From Dichomitus squalens LYAD-421 SS1 (taxonomy: Eukaryota > Basidiomycota > Agaricomycetes > Polyporales > Polyporaceae), in contig NW_006766883.1 in the NCBI RefSeq assembly GCF_000275845.1, positions 3,021,033 to 3,064,898 on the forward strand: DNA of 43,866 nt, given 5' to 3'. The notes below the pieces were generated by a model. It was not told where the DNA came from, made no database searches, and worked only from the letters and a program-made list of their open reading frames with translations. How positions within the stretch are numbered: position 1 is the first letter of the stretch; each line of letters begins with the position of its first letter. Below, one piece after another: positions 33,701 through 43,866 of the stretch. Both the position numbers and the translations under genes were made by a program.

Positions 33701-34468
33701 CACCGTGGCGGCTACGCCGGGCTGCTGGGTGGTGTCGTCCGAGGTCTGACTATATGCTGACGGGCGCACCGCGCAGGCATCATCGAGAGATCGTGCATCG
33801 ACGGCCAGAAGACGTACCACGTCGACCTCGAGAAGGCGATGCGCGACTACATCCACGAGCACCGCGCCGAGTTCGTCCCCGAGGGCGTCGACGTCGCCGC
33901 GGTCGAGGAGTCCGTCGCCGCAGTCGTCGCGCTCGAGCCCCCGCCCGGGACGCCGACGCGCGCGCAGAGCGACGAGGAGGTGCGCAAGGAGCGCGAGCGC
34001 GAGCGCAACCGGCGCGGGCTGCAGTGGGCGTACGACACGTTCGAGGGCGCGCTCAAGGTCGCGCGGCAGTCGACCGAGGGCGCGCTCGAGCTCGTGAGCG
34101 ACGCGTGGGACCAGTCGTCGTCGACGACGATCCTCTACTTCGTCATCGTCTTCCTCGTCCTCTCCAACCTCTGGACGCTCTCCGTCATGGGCGGCCGCGA
34201 GGAGGTAGGCCGCCGGAAGGAGACGCGCAAGATGGAGGAGCGCGAGAAGTGGGTGCAGGGCATCGTCACCGCGCTCTGGGAGGAGCTGCTCGCGAACCGC
34301 GGCCAGCTGGGCGGCATCGCCGCCGGCGCAGTCCCGCCCCTCGCCCCTCGGCCCCCGCATGGGGACCTGCGCGAGGAGGTCGGGGCGCTCGCCACCCAGC
34401 TTGACCTCATCGAGCAGCGTATATCGGACATCCGCGAAAACCTGAAGCAGCTCGACCAGCTCGACTGA
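30777..34468 (+). CDS. GRAM-VASt (Lam/Ysp2-like) sterol-transfer membrane protein, apparent frameshift
   Basis: Exons 30777-32339, 32554-32657, 32834-33305, 33368-33673, 33777-34468; about 1045 aa. The first 490 residues are Ser/Pro-rich and disordered. A GRAM domain (about 508-595; REILIQGRLYISENHLCFHANIFGW) is followed by a VASt domain (about 670-838; HYTETAMDAVFPGTPDKIYNLMF to the IIERSCIDGQ region), one membrane helix (about 929-950; ILYFVIVFLVLSNLWTLSVM) and a coiled coil at the C-terminus (LATQLDLIEQRISDIRENLKQL). This is the architecture of Lam/Ysp2 proteins, which sit in the ER at plasma-membrane contacts and move sterols through the StART-like VASt fold. Exon 1 needs one extra base: the frame breaks at the five-C run 31913-31917, and a sixth C joins ..GRSP to RKNTAAGGLASALAASGLA. 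A 197- to 209-nt phase-0 intron from 31716 is the alternative. Remaining introns (62-214 nt) are canonical. Confidence 0.88.
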
Positions 34469-35153
34469 TCCGTCAGTTGGCTATGTGTAGATAGCTACGT
34501 TTTGTCTTCTTGGCGGACTCTTTCCCGACTGTCGTCTCTCCCTCACCAAATTGCTTTCCACTTTCGGTTATCATCTCGCGTCGGCGAGTGTATAATATGT
34601 GTACCGCGGAGCGAATTCACGGTTTCGATCTAGACATACCCCTCGATTACAAGCTTGTTTTGCGATGCGATGCGATATCCCGGCGGGGCGGCTTTGTGTG
34701 GAATAGTGGGGCAGGATGCACTGAATGAGCGACGTTCTATGTAACATGACAAGGGAAAACAATTTGCTTGACTATACTACTTACTAAAACACGGATTGCG
34801 GGAGGAGCACGAAGCAGAGAGGACCATGAATCGACTGAACGAGCGTGACTGTATACTTGGGGGACGGAAGCCAGCAGACGAACTAATAGCAGACGCAAGG
34901 AATGCGTGGCTGAAGGGGAAAGGGAGAGGACGAACGGTCCAAGCGAGTGTGTGTACTACTTACGAGCGGCCAATAATAGCTATAGATGAGGTGCATATGG
35001 ATATAATACGCGATCGCGAAGCGTCTGAGAAAGCAGAGCATGCCGAGAGTGGCGAGAGCGGGACTTGTGCGAAGCAACCAACCAAGGAGGGCCTCGAGCG
35101 ACTTGTTTATTACATGTCCATCCTGAACCTGATCCGTAGCCCCATAGCCGGGA
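34469..35153. other. Convergent intergenic region
   Basis: The GRAM-VASt gene ends at 34468 and the PX-AGC kinase at 35154 on the other strand. The 159-aa plus-strand frame 34796-35275 overlaps the kinase 3' end and has no recognisable family, so it was not called. Confidence 0.55.
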
Positions 35154-38100
35154 CTACCGCGGCGACTGGAAGATGGAGAGCACCTTCTCCGCGCCCTCTT
35201 TGTACTTCTTCAGCACCTTGTTCTTTTGCTGCTTCTCCTCGTCCCCGTTCGCGTGGTGGACCGGCGAGCCCTTGATCGTGTCAACGGCCGGGTCGCCATT
35301 GAGCGACTGCTCTGTCTCCGACTCGCTGGGAGCGCCCATGGAGATGGCGGATTCCTTTGACTTCAGCGAGGGCGTCATGGCGGTCTGCGATGGTGATGGG
35401 GTGAGCAGTCCCGCGCTGGACACAGTCGAGGCGTTGGAGAACGTCGCTGACGTCGACGCCGTTAACGACTTCGCGGATCGCGACGACGGCGGCGGGCTCT
35501 TCTGCCTAAGGAACTGCCTGGGGTGTTTGCGGAACGTGAGACCTGGTGTCCGCCCACGACGGTGCTTGTCCGAAGGCGTCGGCGACGCAGTAGGGTCCGA
35601 GCCGTTGAGGTCCGACTCCATCGACATCCCAGAGAACGAGCGCGGGCCGCCCGACCTCCTGGGGGTGCTCTTGCGGAAGACAGCCAGCTTGTACCGGTCG
35701 ACGACGCCGCGGGCAAACAGGCTTGTGCCCTTGGCACCGTTGCGCTCCTCGACGAGCAGACCGCCAGCCTCGACGAAGTCCCAGTCGTCCTCGTCTTCGT
35801 GGTCCGCAGCGCCTTCGTCTTCCGTCGCTGTGTCGGGCAAGTCCTTGTCCAAGGCTGGGATGCCGGACTTCTCCCTGCGATTGCGCACCAGCTTCGCCTG
35901 CCGCGACTTGGGCGCAGTCTTGACGTTCTCGTCCTCGGCGGTGCGCTTGGCAGCGGCAGCGGCAGCAGCCTCGGCAGCGGACACGGCAGGCGGAGGCACA
36001 GCGACCTGCTCTTCATGACTTGATCGCGGAGTAGCCTCCGCCTTCTGTTCCGGAGCTGGTGGTGCAGCGGGTGCAGCGGGCTCTGCAGGAAGAGCACTGG
36101 GACGTGCCTCCGGCGTCTTCGGCTCGCCAACGTCCTCTGGCACCGATACTTCCTCGACCTCCTCCTTGGGCGCCGTCTCCGCGGCGACCTCGTCGGGCAG
36201 GATGTCGTCGAGACTTGGACCGCTAACCGACTCCTCGTCTTCCTCATCCTCTTCATCCTCGCCATCCCCGTCCTCATCCTCATCGTCCAGAATCACTGAA
36301 TGCCTGCCCTTGAACGAGTAACCATCGAAGACGTCAACGGAGTCGTCCTCGACTGGGTGCACGGACGGACTGCGCGACTGCGACGGCGTAGTAGCAGAGT
36401 CTTCGCCGTCGGTGCGGTCCGCATCGGTCTCCGTGCCCTCATCGTTCTCGTCGTTGATTACGGGCTCCATGCCCAAGAAGGTATCGTCGAAATTCTGGGT
36501 ATCAGAGGCATTCGAAGGATCGATGGGAGGAATATACGGGGCTGCAAGTTTGCCTTTAGCATCCAGTCACCACCCATCAATCAGGAATGGACCCACGTAT
36601 GTAACGTTTATAATACACGTGGGACCAGTCTCTGCGAGGAGTGTATGCAGCGTGAGAATCGCGGGAGGGGGACACACAAGGAAGAAGGTGCATACATCAT
36701 TGAGAAATAGGGATGCTTCTTGATCCGCGGCTCCTTCATCCTGAGTGCAGGGTTCCGTTGAAGCAGCTGGTATAGAGTTGGATAAGTGAGAACCGTCGCG
36801 GACGTTAAACCGAGGAACATGAGCGACTTACACCACGAATCAAGCTCTTCGTGTCCTGGTCCATCGTCCTGTCCTCAGGGAACTGCAGCTCGTCCTGCAG
36901 GACCCTATAGTACATATCTGAGTGGTTTTCGGCCCAGAAGGGCGTCTGTTCATCCGTCTCAGTCATTGGCCCTCGCAGACGGATGAACCGCGCTACTTAC
37001 GATACCAGTGAGCATCTCGTACAGCATCGTACCGAAGCTCCACCAGTCAACCTCGTAGCTGTACGGCAGCCCTTGGATGACCTCGGGCGCGAGGTACTCC
37101 GCCGTGCCGCAGAAGGTGCTCGTCGTGTCGTTCGAGCCCGCCGTCCACTTGTCACTGCTCGCGTCGCCCTTCATCCAATGAGGGGATGCAGGCGACCCCG
37201 GGGAACCGTCCAAGAAGTCGCCCCTGGACCCTGACGGCGTGGGGGGCGCGGTGATGGCGGCGGTCCGCCGTGGGAACTCCTTCGACAGGCCGAAGTCGGT
37301 CAGGACGATGTGCCCGTCCGCGCCGATGAGGATGTTCTCTGGCTTGAGGTCGCGATAAATGACGCCAGCGGCGTGGAGGCCCTCGACGCCCTCGACGATC
37401 TCGGCGGCGTAGAACCGGGCCCGATCGCGGCCGAGCCGGCCCCAGCGCGCAAGTTGTGTGGCGAGATCACCGCCAGGATGGAAGTCCTTTAAAAACATCA
37501 GACAACTTTGAGTTCGTTCACTTGCCACGAAAGATTGAACTGAAACGCATACCATGACGAGGAACAGGTTCTCCCTGTCGTGGAAGCTCCACCAGAGCTT
37601 CACTACGAAGGGATCCGTGTTCTCCGCTGCCATCCGCTTGAGGACAGCCTGCTCGGTGAGCGTGTGTTGGAGCTCCTGGTGCGCCAGCACATGCCGCTTC
37701 GTGATCGCCTTGAGCGCGTACACGTCCTGCGACGGCTTGTGGCGCACGAGCAGCACCTTGCCCGCGCAGCCCTTGCCGAGCACGCGCATCATCTCGAAGT
37801 CGTCGATGACCACCTTACGTTGCGATTTCTTCTCGCTGTTGGGGTCCTTGGACTTGGCGCGTTTCTTGCGCGCCGAGCGCCGCTCGGTCGTCGAGATGGA
37901 CGAGTCGTCGCCCGTTTGCGACGCCGTTGAGGGTGTCGTAGAGTACAGGCGGGACGAGCGCGTCGACGGGTCTGCAGATTGCGAGCGCACTTTGCGCGCA
38001 GGGGTCTCCGTCTGCACGGGGGTACGGGGAGCCTTGTCGTCCTCGTCGTCTGCGACGCCGTTCACAGAAGCCACAGCGGCGGAAGGAATTTTGGGCGACA

Positions 38101-39871
38101 TCGGTGTTGGGGCGCGGTCCTCGGCGCCCTCCGCGGTCTCCTCGTCACCGCCCTCCGCACCCTCCGCGTCTCCGTCCCCGTTCTCCTTCACCTCCTTCTC
38201 CCCATCCACCTTTTCACCCTCGGTCTGCTTCTCGAACATCGACGACGCCTTGGACGAATCGCCATCGAGCACAACCTGACTGATCGACCGCTGAATCTCG
38301 TTCGAGCTCCCGGGGCTCACATGCGCCGCAAGGTCGCTCCGTACGCGCTTGATCGCACGCTCGACGCGCACGCTCTGGAGGTCGTCGGTGCGCACCCTGA
38401 CGAACCGCTTCCACGCCCGCGCCTGTCGCAGCGTGGGGTCGTTGGCGAGCGACGTCAGGTACGCCGCAAGCGCGGTTATGACCTTGTTGTTCGACGCGGC
38501 GAGCGCGGAGATGTCCTCGCCGTTCTCGCCTATCTCCGCGAACGGGTCACTGATCTCGGTGGTGGGGGTGACGAGCGGCGTTTGTGCGCTCGACGTCGTG
38601 CTGCTCGAGACGCCGCTGCTCGAGACGCTGCCGTTGCTCGGGAGTTGGTTGTTGTGGTTGTTGTTGCTGTCCTTCTTGCCGGACACCTGGCGTCCGTTGG
38701 CGGATCTGTTGCCGGAGGGCGAGGCGAGGCGGGAGAGCGTGTTGAGGAAGACGGACTTGCGTTTGGGAGGCGTCGGCAGCGCGGCCGCGTCTATGGGGGG
38801 GTTGGGCATCTTCAGACCCGGGAAACTGTCGCGGAGCTTGACGTGCAACTCGACAATTTCTTGAGCCGACCGGGTGAGCGTGATATTATGGGTGGGAGCT
38901 GCCGGCGGGAAGCGTTGGTTTCAGTTCCAGTGTCAGCAAAGGTTTAGCTCGTCGGTTGACGTAATCAGGGATGGAGAAGACGGCAGTCGGGCAGCAAGGC
39001 ACGGGGAACGGAGGAGCAGCAAACGGGGAGGAGAAGCAGAGAGGGCAAGCCAAGCGACATGTAATAGGGCGCGAGGTCGTGGCGAGCTCCGGATCTTCGC
39101 AGCACTGCCGGCGGACTCGAACGTACAAGACATAGAGCATGTTATGGAATGCCACATATGTGGCGTCTGGCCTCGACAAGAGGGTACGAACGAACGAACC
39201 CAGTACTGCCGATGACGACTAACTGTTCCCGTGCCTGAGCCTGGACGCAGCTCCAAAGATGGGCACACAAATGCCCTCCATAGGCTCCACCGAGCAATGA
39301 TGAACTTCAAAGTCTAGACGCTGCCATAAAACAGCCGATACGGGGGCAGCGTTCATATGTTCTGATAACCAGATTGCTACAGCCGCACCAGGTTCGGGTA
39401 GCTGCAGGCCTGAAGCATCGGCAAGCGCTGATCACAAAGCACGGAGAACGGGCAGCGGGCATGGGCAGAGCGCGAAAACGCGTTAACTCCGAGTATTGGT
39501 GAGCACTGCTCGTGTACCGCTGCGGCGCCGCACTTGCGACGATCGGAACGGGTGCAAAGGGACAAGGAATGTCCATTGCCAATGACGCGACACGTAGAAG
39601 AGGAGGATGCGCCATGTAACTCATACGACGATGCAAGTCGGATGATCGGCGACGAGATGTTCGCCTGGCTGCCAGACGACATGCCCTCCCACGAGGGACT
39701 CGCAAACCCCAGACCCGAGAAGCAAACAACAGGACACTCACTCTTAATATAAAGACTGTACGAGCTTGGATCATGCGGAGTCTCCGCCGCACTGATCGCC
39801 CATGGACCCTCCTCCGTACGCAGCCTCCGTCCAGAAATTACAGGAGAGGAGACGATATTCTTGCCAGGCAT
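35154..39871 (-). CDS. PX-domain AGC-family Ser/Thr kinase, seven exons
   Basis: Exons: 39871-39742, 38898-37553, 37486-37001, 36945-36832, 36766-36696, 36633-36593, 36541-35154; 1191 aa. The N-terminus is a PX domain split by intron 1: GPWAISAAETPHDPSSYSLYI|KTPTHNITLTRSAQEIVELH, then LRDSFPGLKMP and, after a disordered insert, LAAYLTSLANDPTLRQ. PX domains bind phosphoinositides, so membrane recruitment is likely. The kinase domain (about 405-720) has GKGCAGKV, ALKAI, YRDLKPEN, DFG, a long loop insert and STFCGTAEYLAPE, the T-loop phosphorylated by PDK1 in AGC kinases. The AGC tail follows (IPPIDPSNASDTQNFDDTF). The last 440 residues are acidic and disordered, ending in a basic helix. The group is near Ypk/S6K/SGK-type kinases; the exact orthologue is not clear. 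Exon 6's donor is uncertain (36592 used; 36607 also in phase): neither reproduces the expected KRYIPPYIPP exactly. Confidence 0.85.
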
Positions 39872-42649
39872 GGCGGGCGATGGTGTAGCGGTGGTGGTCG
39901 GACGACTAGAATGGGCGGAGTCAAGGAAGAAGCGCGGTTGTCAATCCAGAGAAAGTTGGGAAAGGCGAGTGATTGGCCGGTGCTGTATGCTGTCTCCGGT
40001 TGGCGCTGTAGCACTAGCAGTTTCTATCTCGACGTCTGCTTCGTGCGAACGAGTGTTGTTGTGCACAGTCGTCTGTGGTACGGAGACTGTTTGGTTGCTC
40101 TGCACGGCAGCTGACCTTGCGAATGTTGGGGCTAAACGTTGTAGCGTAATTGGGTCCGAGTACTGGGGCTGCTGTGGCGTCTTCGGGCTGTGTGGGGACG
40201 CTGAGCAGGCGGAGGTCGGGCTGGGGAATTGAGCGGCGCGAAGGAGAACGAGAGGGGATAGTGAAAGGTCGAAGCAAGGCAGCAACAGAGGGAAGCGGAA
40301 AATATCCAGAAGAAGGAATTGGGATTAAGCGCAGGCGAGGATGTTGCGTGGGCGTGCAGAGGGCGTGCAGGCCACGAGTTGGAAAGATCCCGAGTCGAGC
40401 GTGATGCCTCGCGGCCGTCGTACTGAGCGGTGGCAGCCGTCTAGCGAGACAGCGCAAGCAAGCACACGACGACGGCGACGATGAGCGGGCGATGAGACTA
40501 TGAGCTTGTGAGCGAGTGGATGGGTTGCAGATGGCAGGAGAGTGAGTGACAATAGAGTTGGAGAGAGTTGCCTGGCCGATGGCCTCGACGCCGACGACTG
40601 TCTCCTCACCGGGCGCTTGGCCCTTGCGTATGCGTTCTTTGATAGCCACCACAAACACATGGACTCCGAAGCACATCCTCTCAGCAAAACAAAACCAGCC
40701 TAGCCTCCGCCGTCCTCCTCTCGAATGCTATCATACGCTCCCGGAGCGAAACTCTCCCCGACGCTGGAGCTGAGAGAGCAGTTCCCCTTCCGCAGCGTCG
40801 GGCGCTCGCGATCACTGCTGCCAGGAGACAACTTCTCCCACCGGCTTTGCTAAATGGGCCATCGTCGGACGGTGCATCTGTCGACCATTGCCATAGACTC
40901 ACAGCCCTTTGCCTTCACGCCCTGGAAGTTGAGGCGATGCTCAGATGACATCTCATCAGCTCTCCGGTCCCCGGACGAAGTCGAACTCGAGAAGGCCACC
41001 AAACATCTCTGCAATCTTACGCCTGACCAGCTTTTATCTGATTGCTCTAGTCCGGTACTCACCAACATTGGGGAAGCTCTCTGTATGCGGGCTTGTTACA
41101 GCTTGCGTACCTGGGTCCGTGCACGAGATAGCGTTTTACGTCTATTCTGAGGAACGCGGTAATGTCGGCGAGCATATGCTCCACGCTAGACCACTAACAG
41201 GCGTACTCACACTACGACGAGCACAGGGTACAATGTACGTACTCACACAACAACCTTGACGGTAGCATCGATAGACGATAAGACTTCCTTCTATTAGTCC
41301 TAACGTAGTGGTGGACCGCGGTCGGTGAGAACGATTATCCCGCATTTTGGTCAACATTGCCCGATTTGAAGGTGTCGTGTAGGCAGGGACCGATCAAAGA
41401 CTGGACATGCTTTTTAGGATGTCACCACCCCGAAGTTCGGAACACGGGCCAAACGGACATAGAGCTCATCCACGGAACGCGAAGGCAAGACTGCGCAGCA
41501 GCCACGATCTCGCAGCTCGCCAAATATCCACAGTACTGCATGTGGACAGCGTGCATCTCATCCCGCCACGCTCTGCTCTGCGCTTCAAACCACGGCTATC
41601 GAGTTAGGCGGGGCAAGCGGGCTTCACAGCTGCCGTGCGGCGAAGCGTGAGGGGTAACAGGTTGCCCAATACGACCTGCCTTGCGCTTCGGCCCATACGC
41701 TGCAATACGACTGACGCTCCCTTTGCGTCCTCAGCATTACCCGGAGCGGCTCAAGCGCTGACACCAGCTGCTTGGACTCATCCGACGTCCGTGTTTGTGT
41801 CTTGAGGCGCAGCTGGAATCGGAGACACCGGTGAGCGGACAAGGGCGGCGCATACAAGCTCTTGTGAAGGGGCAAGGTACGAGAGGGTCCTCGAGGGAAC
41901 CATACCCCAGGTCCAGAGGGCGTCCTAAGTGAGTGACACGGTTCGATTGCAGGCTACGTCGTCACTAAATGTCACTTTCAGGAGTTGACATGTTCAATGG
42001 TACAAGACATGGGAATGACAAGACCGTCCTGGATCTGGCTGATGGATTCAGCAAAGGCTTACCGTAATTTCTGCATATACTTCCCCCGCGAACGCTCGTG
42101 CGTTCCTTCTTGCAGGCCAGCCTGAGGCATCCGTGAATAATGATAACATGAAGCCACAGGCGACTCTGACGTACCTGTTTTACATTATAGACGTTCCCAC
42201 AGGCCACCTGAACGCAAGCCATGCGCTGTACGATTTCACATAATAATGAAGTTCCACGAACGACAGCTGACGTCGCGACACGAAGCAGGGAGGGATAGGG
42301 AACTGCGATTGTACGTGGGCGGAGATCTATATTCAACTGCGACGGGAGCAGTACAGCACTTGCCGCCATGCGGTCTCCTGCGGTGCATATATGCTGTCTT
42401 ACGGCCGTTCGCCGCGAGATGACAAAATATGAGGCATGCAGTTCGAGCATGGGAGCGCTACGCATGGACGCACGCGGTTCTATGAAGTCATCGCGGCCCA
42501 GAGCGACCCGCGCTAAGGTCAGCCGCGAAGTACTGTCCGCGCGCTCTGTGGCCTTGGGAACACAACCGGCTGAGCCCACCCGAGGTCGCACAAGTGTGTC
42601 TGTGAATGGCATAGGAAGCTGTAGCGGAGAGAAGAACGTGTCCGGACTG
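39872..42649. other. 2.8-kb region without a recognised gene
   Basis: The left part is the upstream region of the PX-AGC kinase; a minus-strand open frame at 40676-40014 is arginine/serine-rich and reads like leader sequence. Plus-strand 40854-41150 (98 aa) and minus-strand 42612-41965 (215 aa) are open but carry no motif I recognise. No RNA gene was seen. Confidence 0.4.
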
Positions 42650-43742
42650 CAGCCGGTTTCAGCTCGCTTGTCGTGAGAGCGCCGCGCCGCATCTCACGCA
42701 TTTGCCTGTTTTCCCCTCCTAAGCGCCCCCAAAGGAACTTCGGACGACGATATCTCCTCGACAGCTCAATGTAACCACTTCATTCTTGCGTATTCTGGCT
42801 CAGGATTACGACGCGCAGGGCACGGTATTGTATTGAAGTTGCGCCAACTCGACGTCACCAACTTCTGGGCATTCCCGCTCTCCCAGCTCCCTACTCGACT
42901 CGGACAGCGTTGTTGGCTGAATGGTATGGCGTACTCTCCCGGAAATTGTCGGAATGGTGAAGACAAGACGCTACCGAGGGCTCTGTGTCACAAGGCGGAG
43001 TGTCCAGCGACAATCAAGTCCACCATAGGGTGGGCTCGGGTGGCAGCCCTCTTGGGCCAGCTCAAAGTCCTCGTCGGGGAGCACCAGACACCATAACTAT
43101 GTGAGTAATCCGCACCTCCATGATCCCTGTGGTCTTGCAAGGCATTAGGGGCCATGTAGTCACTGCTGAGTAGGAGGGAGGAACAGACGAGGTGGGTAGA
43201 TTGGAGCTGCAAAGGAGAGCTTGTAGAACACTACAATTGGCAACCCGCACGATTACATGGGTTTGTAGGCTTACAGTGGACATATGTGACATGTTTCGTA
43301 GCAAAGATGTGTTGGATTTGACGATATACGACAGAGTGGTATACTAGGCATGTGCGAGAACCATTCGCAGAAATAAGAAAACGTACATCATGGACTCTTC
43401 TGCACCATATGCCCTCCGTAACATCCGCCCACAGCTACCAGTGAGCCTTCCAGGTATCTCCAGGGGTTGTTTTAAGATATATGCGCGACAGATGCAGAAG
43501 ACAGCGTGAAATCGACCGAAGGCGGGTGGAACATCCGACATACGAGCGGCCAACTTAAAACCGGCACCGTGCCCTGCGCGTCATGATCCTGAGCCGGAAT
43601 ATGCAAGAATGAGGTGGTTACATTGAGCAGTCGAGGAGATATCGTCGTCCGAAGTTCCTTTGGGGGCGCTTAGGAGGGGAAAACAGGCAAATGCGTGAGA
43701 TGCGGCGCGGCGCTCTCACGACAAGCGAGCTGAAACCGGCTG
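42650..43742. mobile_element. TIR element with 177-bp arms (1093 bp)
   Basis: Bases 42650-42826 and 43566-43742 are exact-length inverted copies (177 bp each) with about six differences. The outer ends read CAGCCGGTTTCAGCTCGC. Arms this similar point to recent activity or gene conversion. The 739-bp centre shows no transposase; frames at 42833-43096 (plus) and 43553-43344 (minus) are unrecognised. No matching target duplication is visible directly outside the arms (left ..CCGGACTG, right TATGGCGT..), so the true ends may differ by a few bases or one flank has changed. Confidence 0.7.
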
Positions 43743-43866
43743 TATGGCGTGGCAGGTGCATTGCGCGAGGTGGACCGCCGATGTTGTGCGCTTTGATCGA
43801 GATCGGAAATTCGGCAGCGGTAAAGGGGACACCACTTGTGTGTGTTCACGGCGAGCAAGTATATCG

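Noticed and set aside
34796..35275. 159-aa plus-strand frame before the PX-AGC kinase
   Set aside because: Its second half is antisense to the kinase 3' end, and the first half has no motif or splice support.
1..43866. CRISPR arrays, bacterial-type operons, tRNA or rRNA genes, secondary-metabolite cluster
   Set aside because: No regular direct repeats, no recognised tRNA or rRNA signatures, and the genes present are unrelated housekeeping and signalling genes of a fungus.

Overview
The window looks like nuclear DNA of a basidiomycete fungus, most likely an agaricomycete. It is GC-rich in genes, nearly every gene is cut by many short GT-AG introns (mostly 50-70 nt), and the families found are fungal: a class IV-type chitin synthase, a Zn2Cys6 regulator, a GRAM/VASt sterol-transfer protein, a Ran1/Ksp1-type kinase, a PX-AGC kinase and NOP10. 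All gene models were spliced by hand from the sequence; exon phases were checked arithmetically and no database search was run.

Layout: 1-6.1 kb is sparse. It holds two short terminal-inverted-repeat (TIR) elements (170-925 and 4663-5209) flanking one Zn2Cys6-like gene (2409-3332, minus). 6.1-9.2 kb has two minus-strand genes: a type II membrane protein of the O-fucosyltransferase-like family (6095-7960) and a small DUF3140-type protein with an acidic tail (8295-9159). NOP10, the H/ACA snoRNP subunit, is split over three tiny exons at 10858-11164 (plus). A 1467-aa chitin synthase occupies 11955-16653 (plus) and faces a Ran1-like kinase (17676-19430, minus) whose catalytic loop lies in a 456-base run of N. 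A four-helix MARVEL protein sits at 21424-22206 (minus).

22.8-27.3 kb is the most informative part: a tandem pair of dienelactone-hydrolase genes, both minus. The upstream copy (26156-27333) is intact. The other (22847-25676) has a one-base frameshift in exon 1, and its last intron is split by a 1.66-kb TIR element (22994-24651). That element landed on the 5' splice site, and its 7-bp target duplication kept the donor intact on the exon side. The two copies also differ by one intron.

28.3-34.5 kb (plus) holds a small predicted pseudokinase (28277-29305) and a Lam/Ysp2-like GRAM-VASt membrane protein (30777-34468) that needs one extra base in a C run to read through. 35.1-39.9 kb (minus) is a 1191-aa PX-AGC kinase with an 843-nt first intron. 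The right end (39.9-43.9 kb) shows no gene, but has a fourth TIR element with 177-bp arms (42650-43742).

The genes do not form a pathway or biosynthetic cluster. They are an ordinary mix of cell wall, signalling, RNP and membrane functions, with young small transposons between them.
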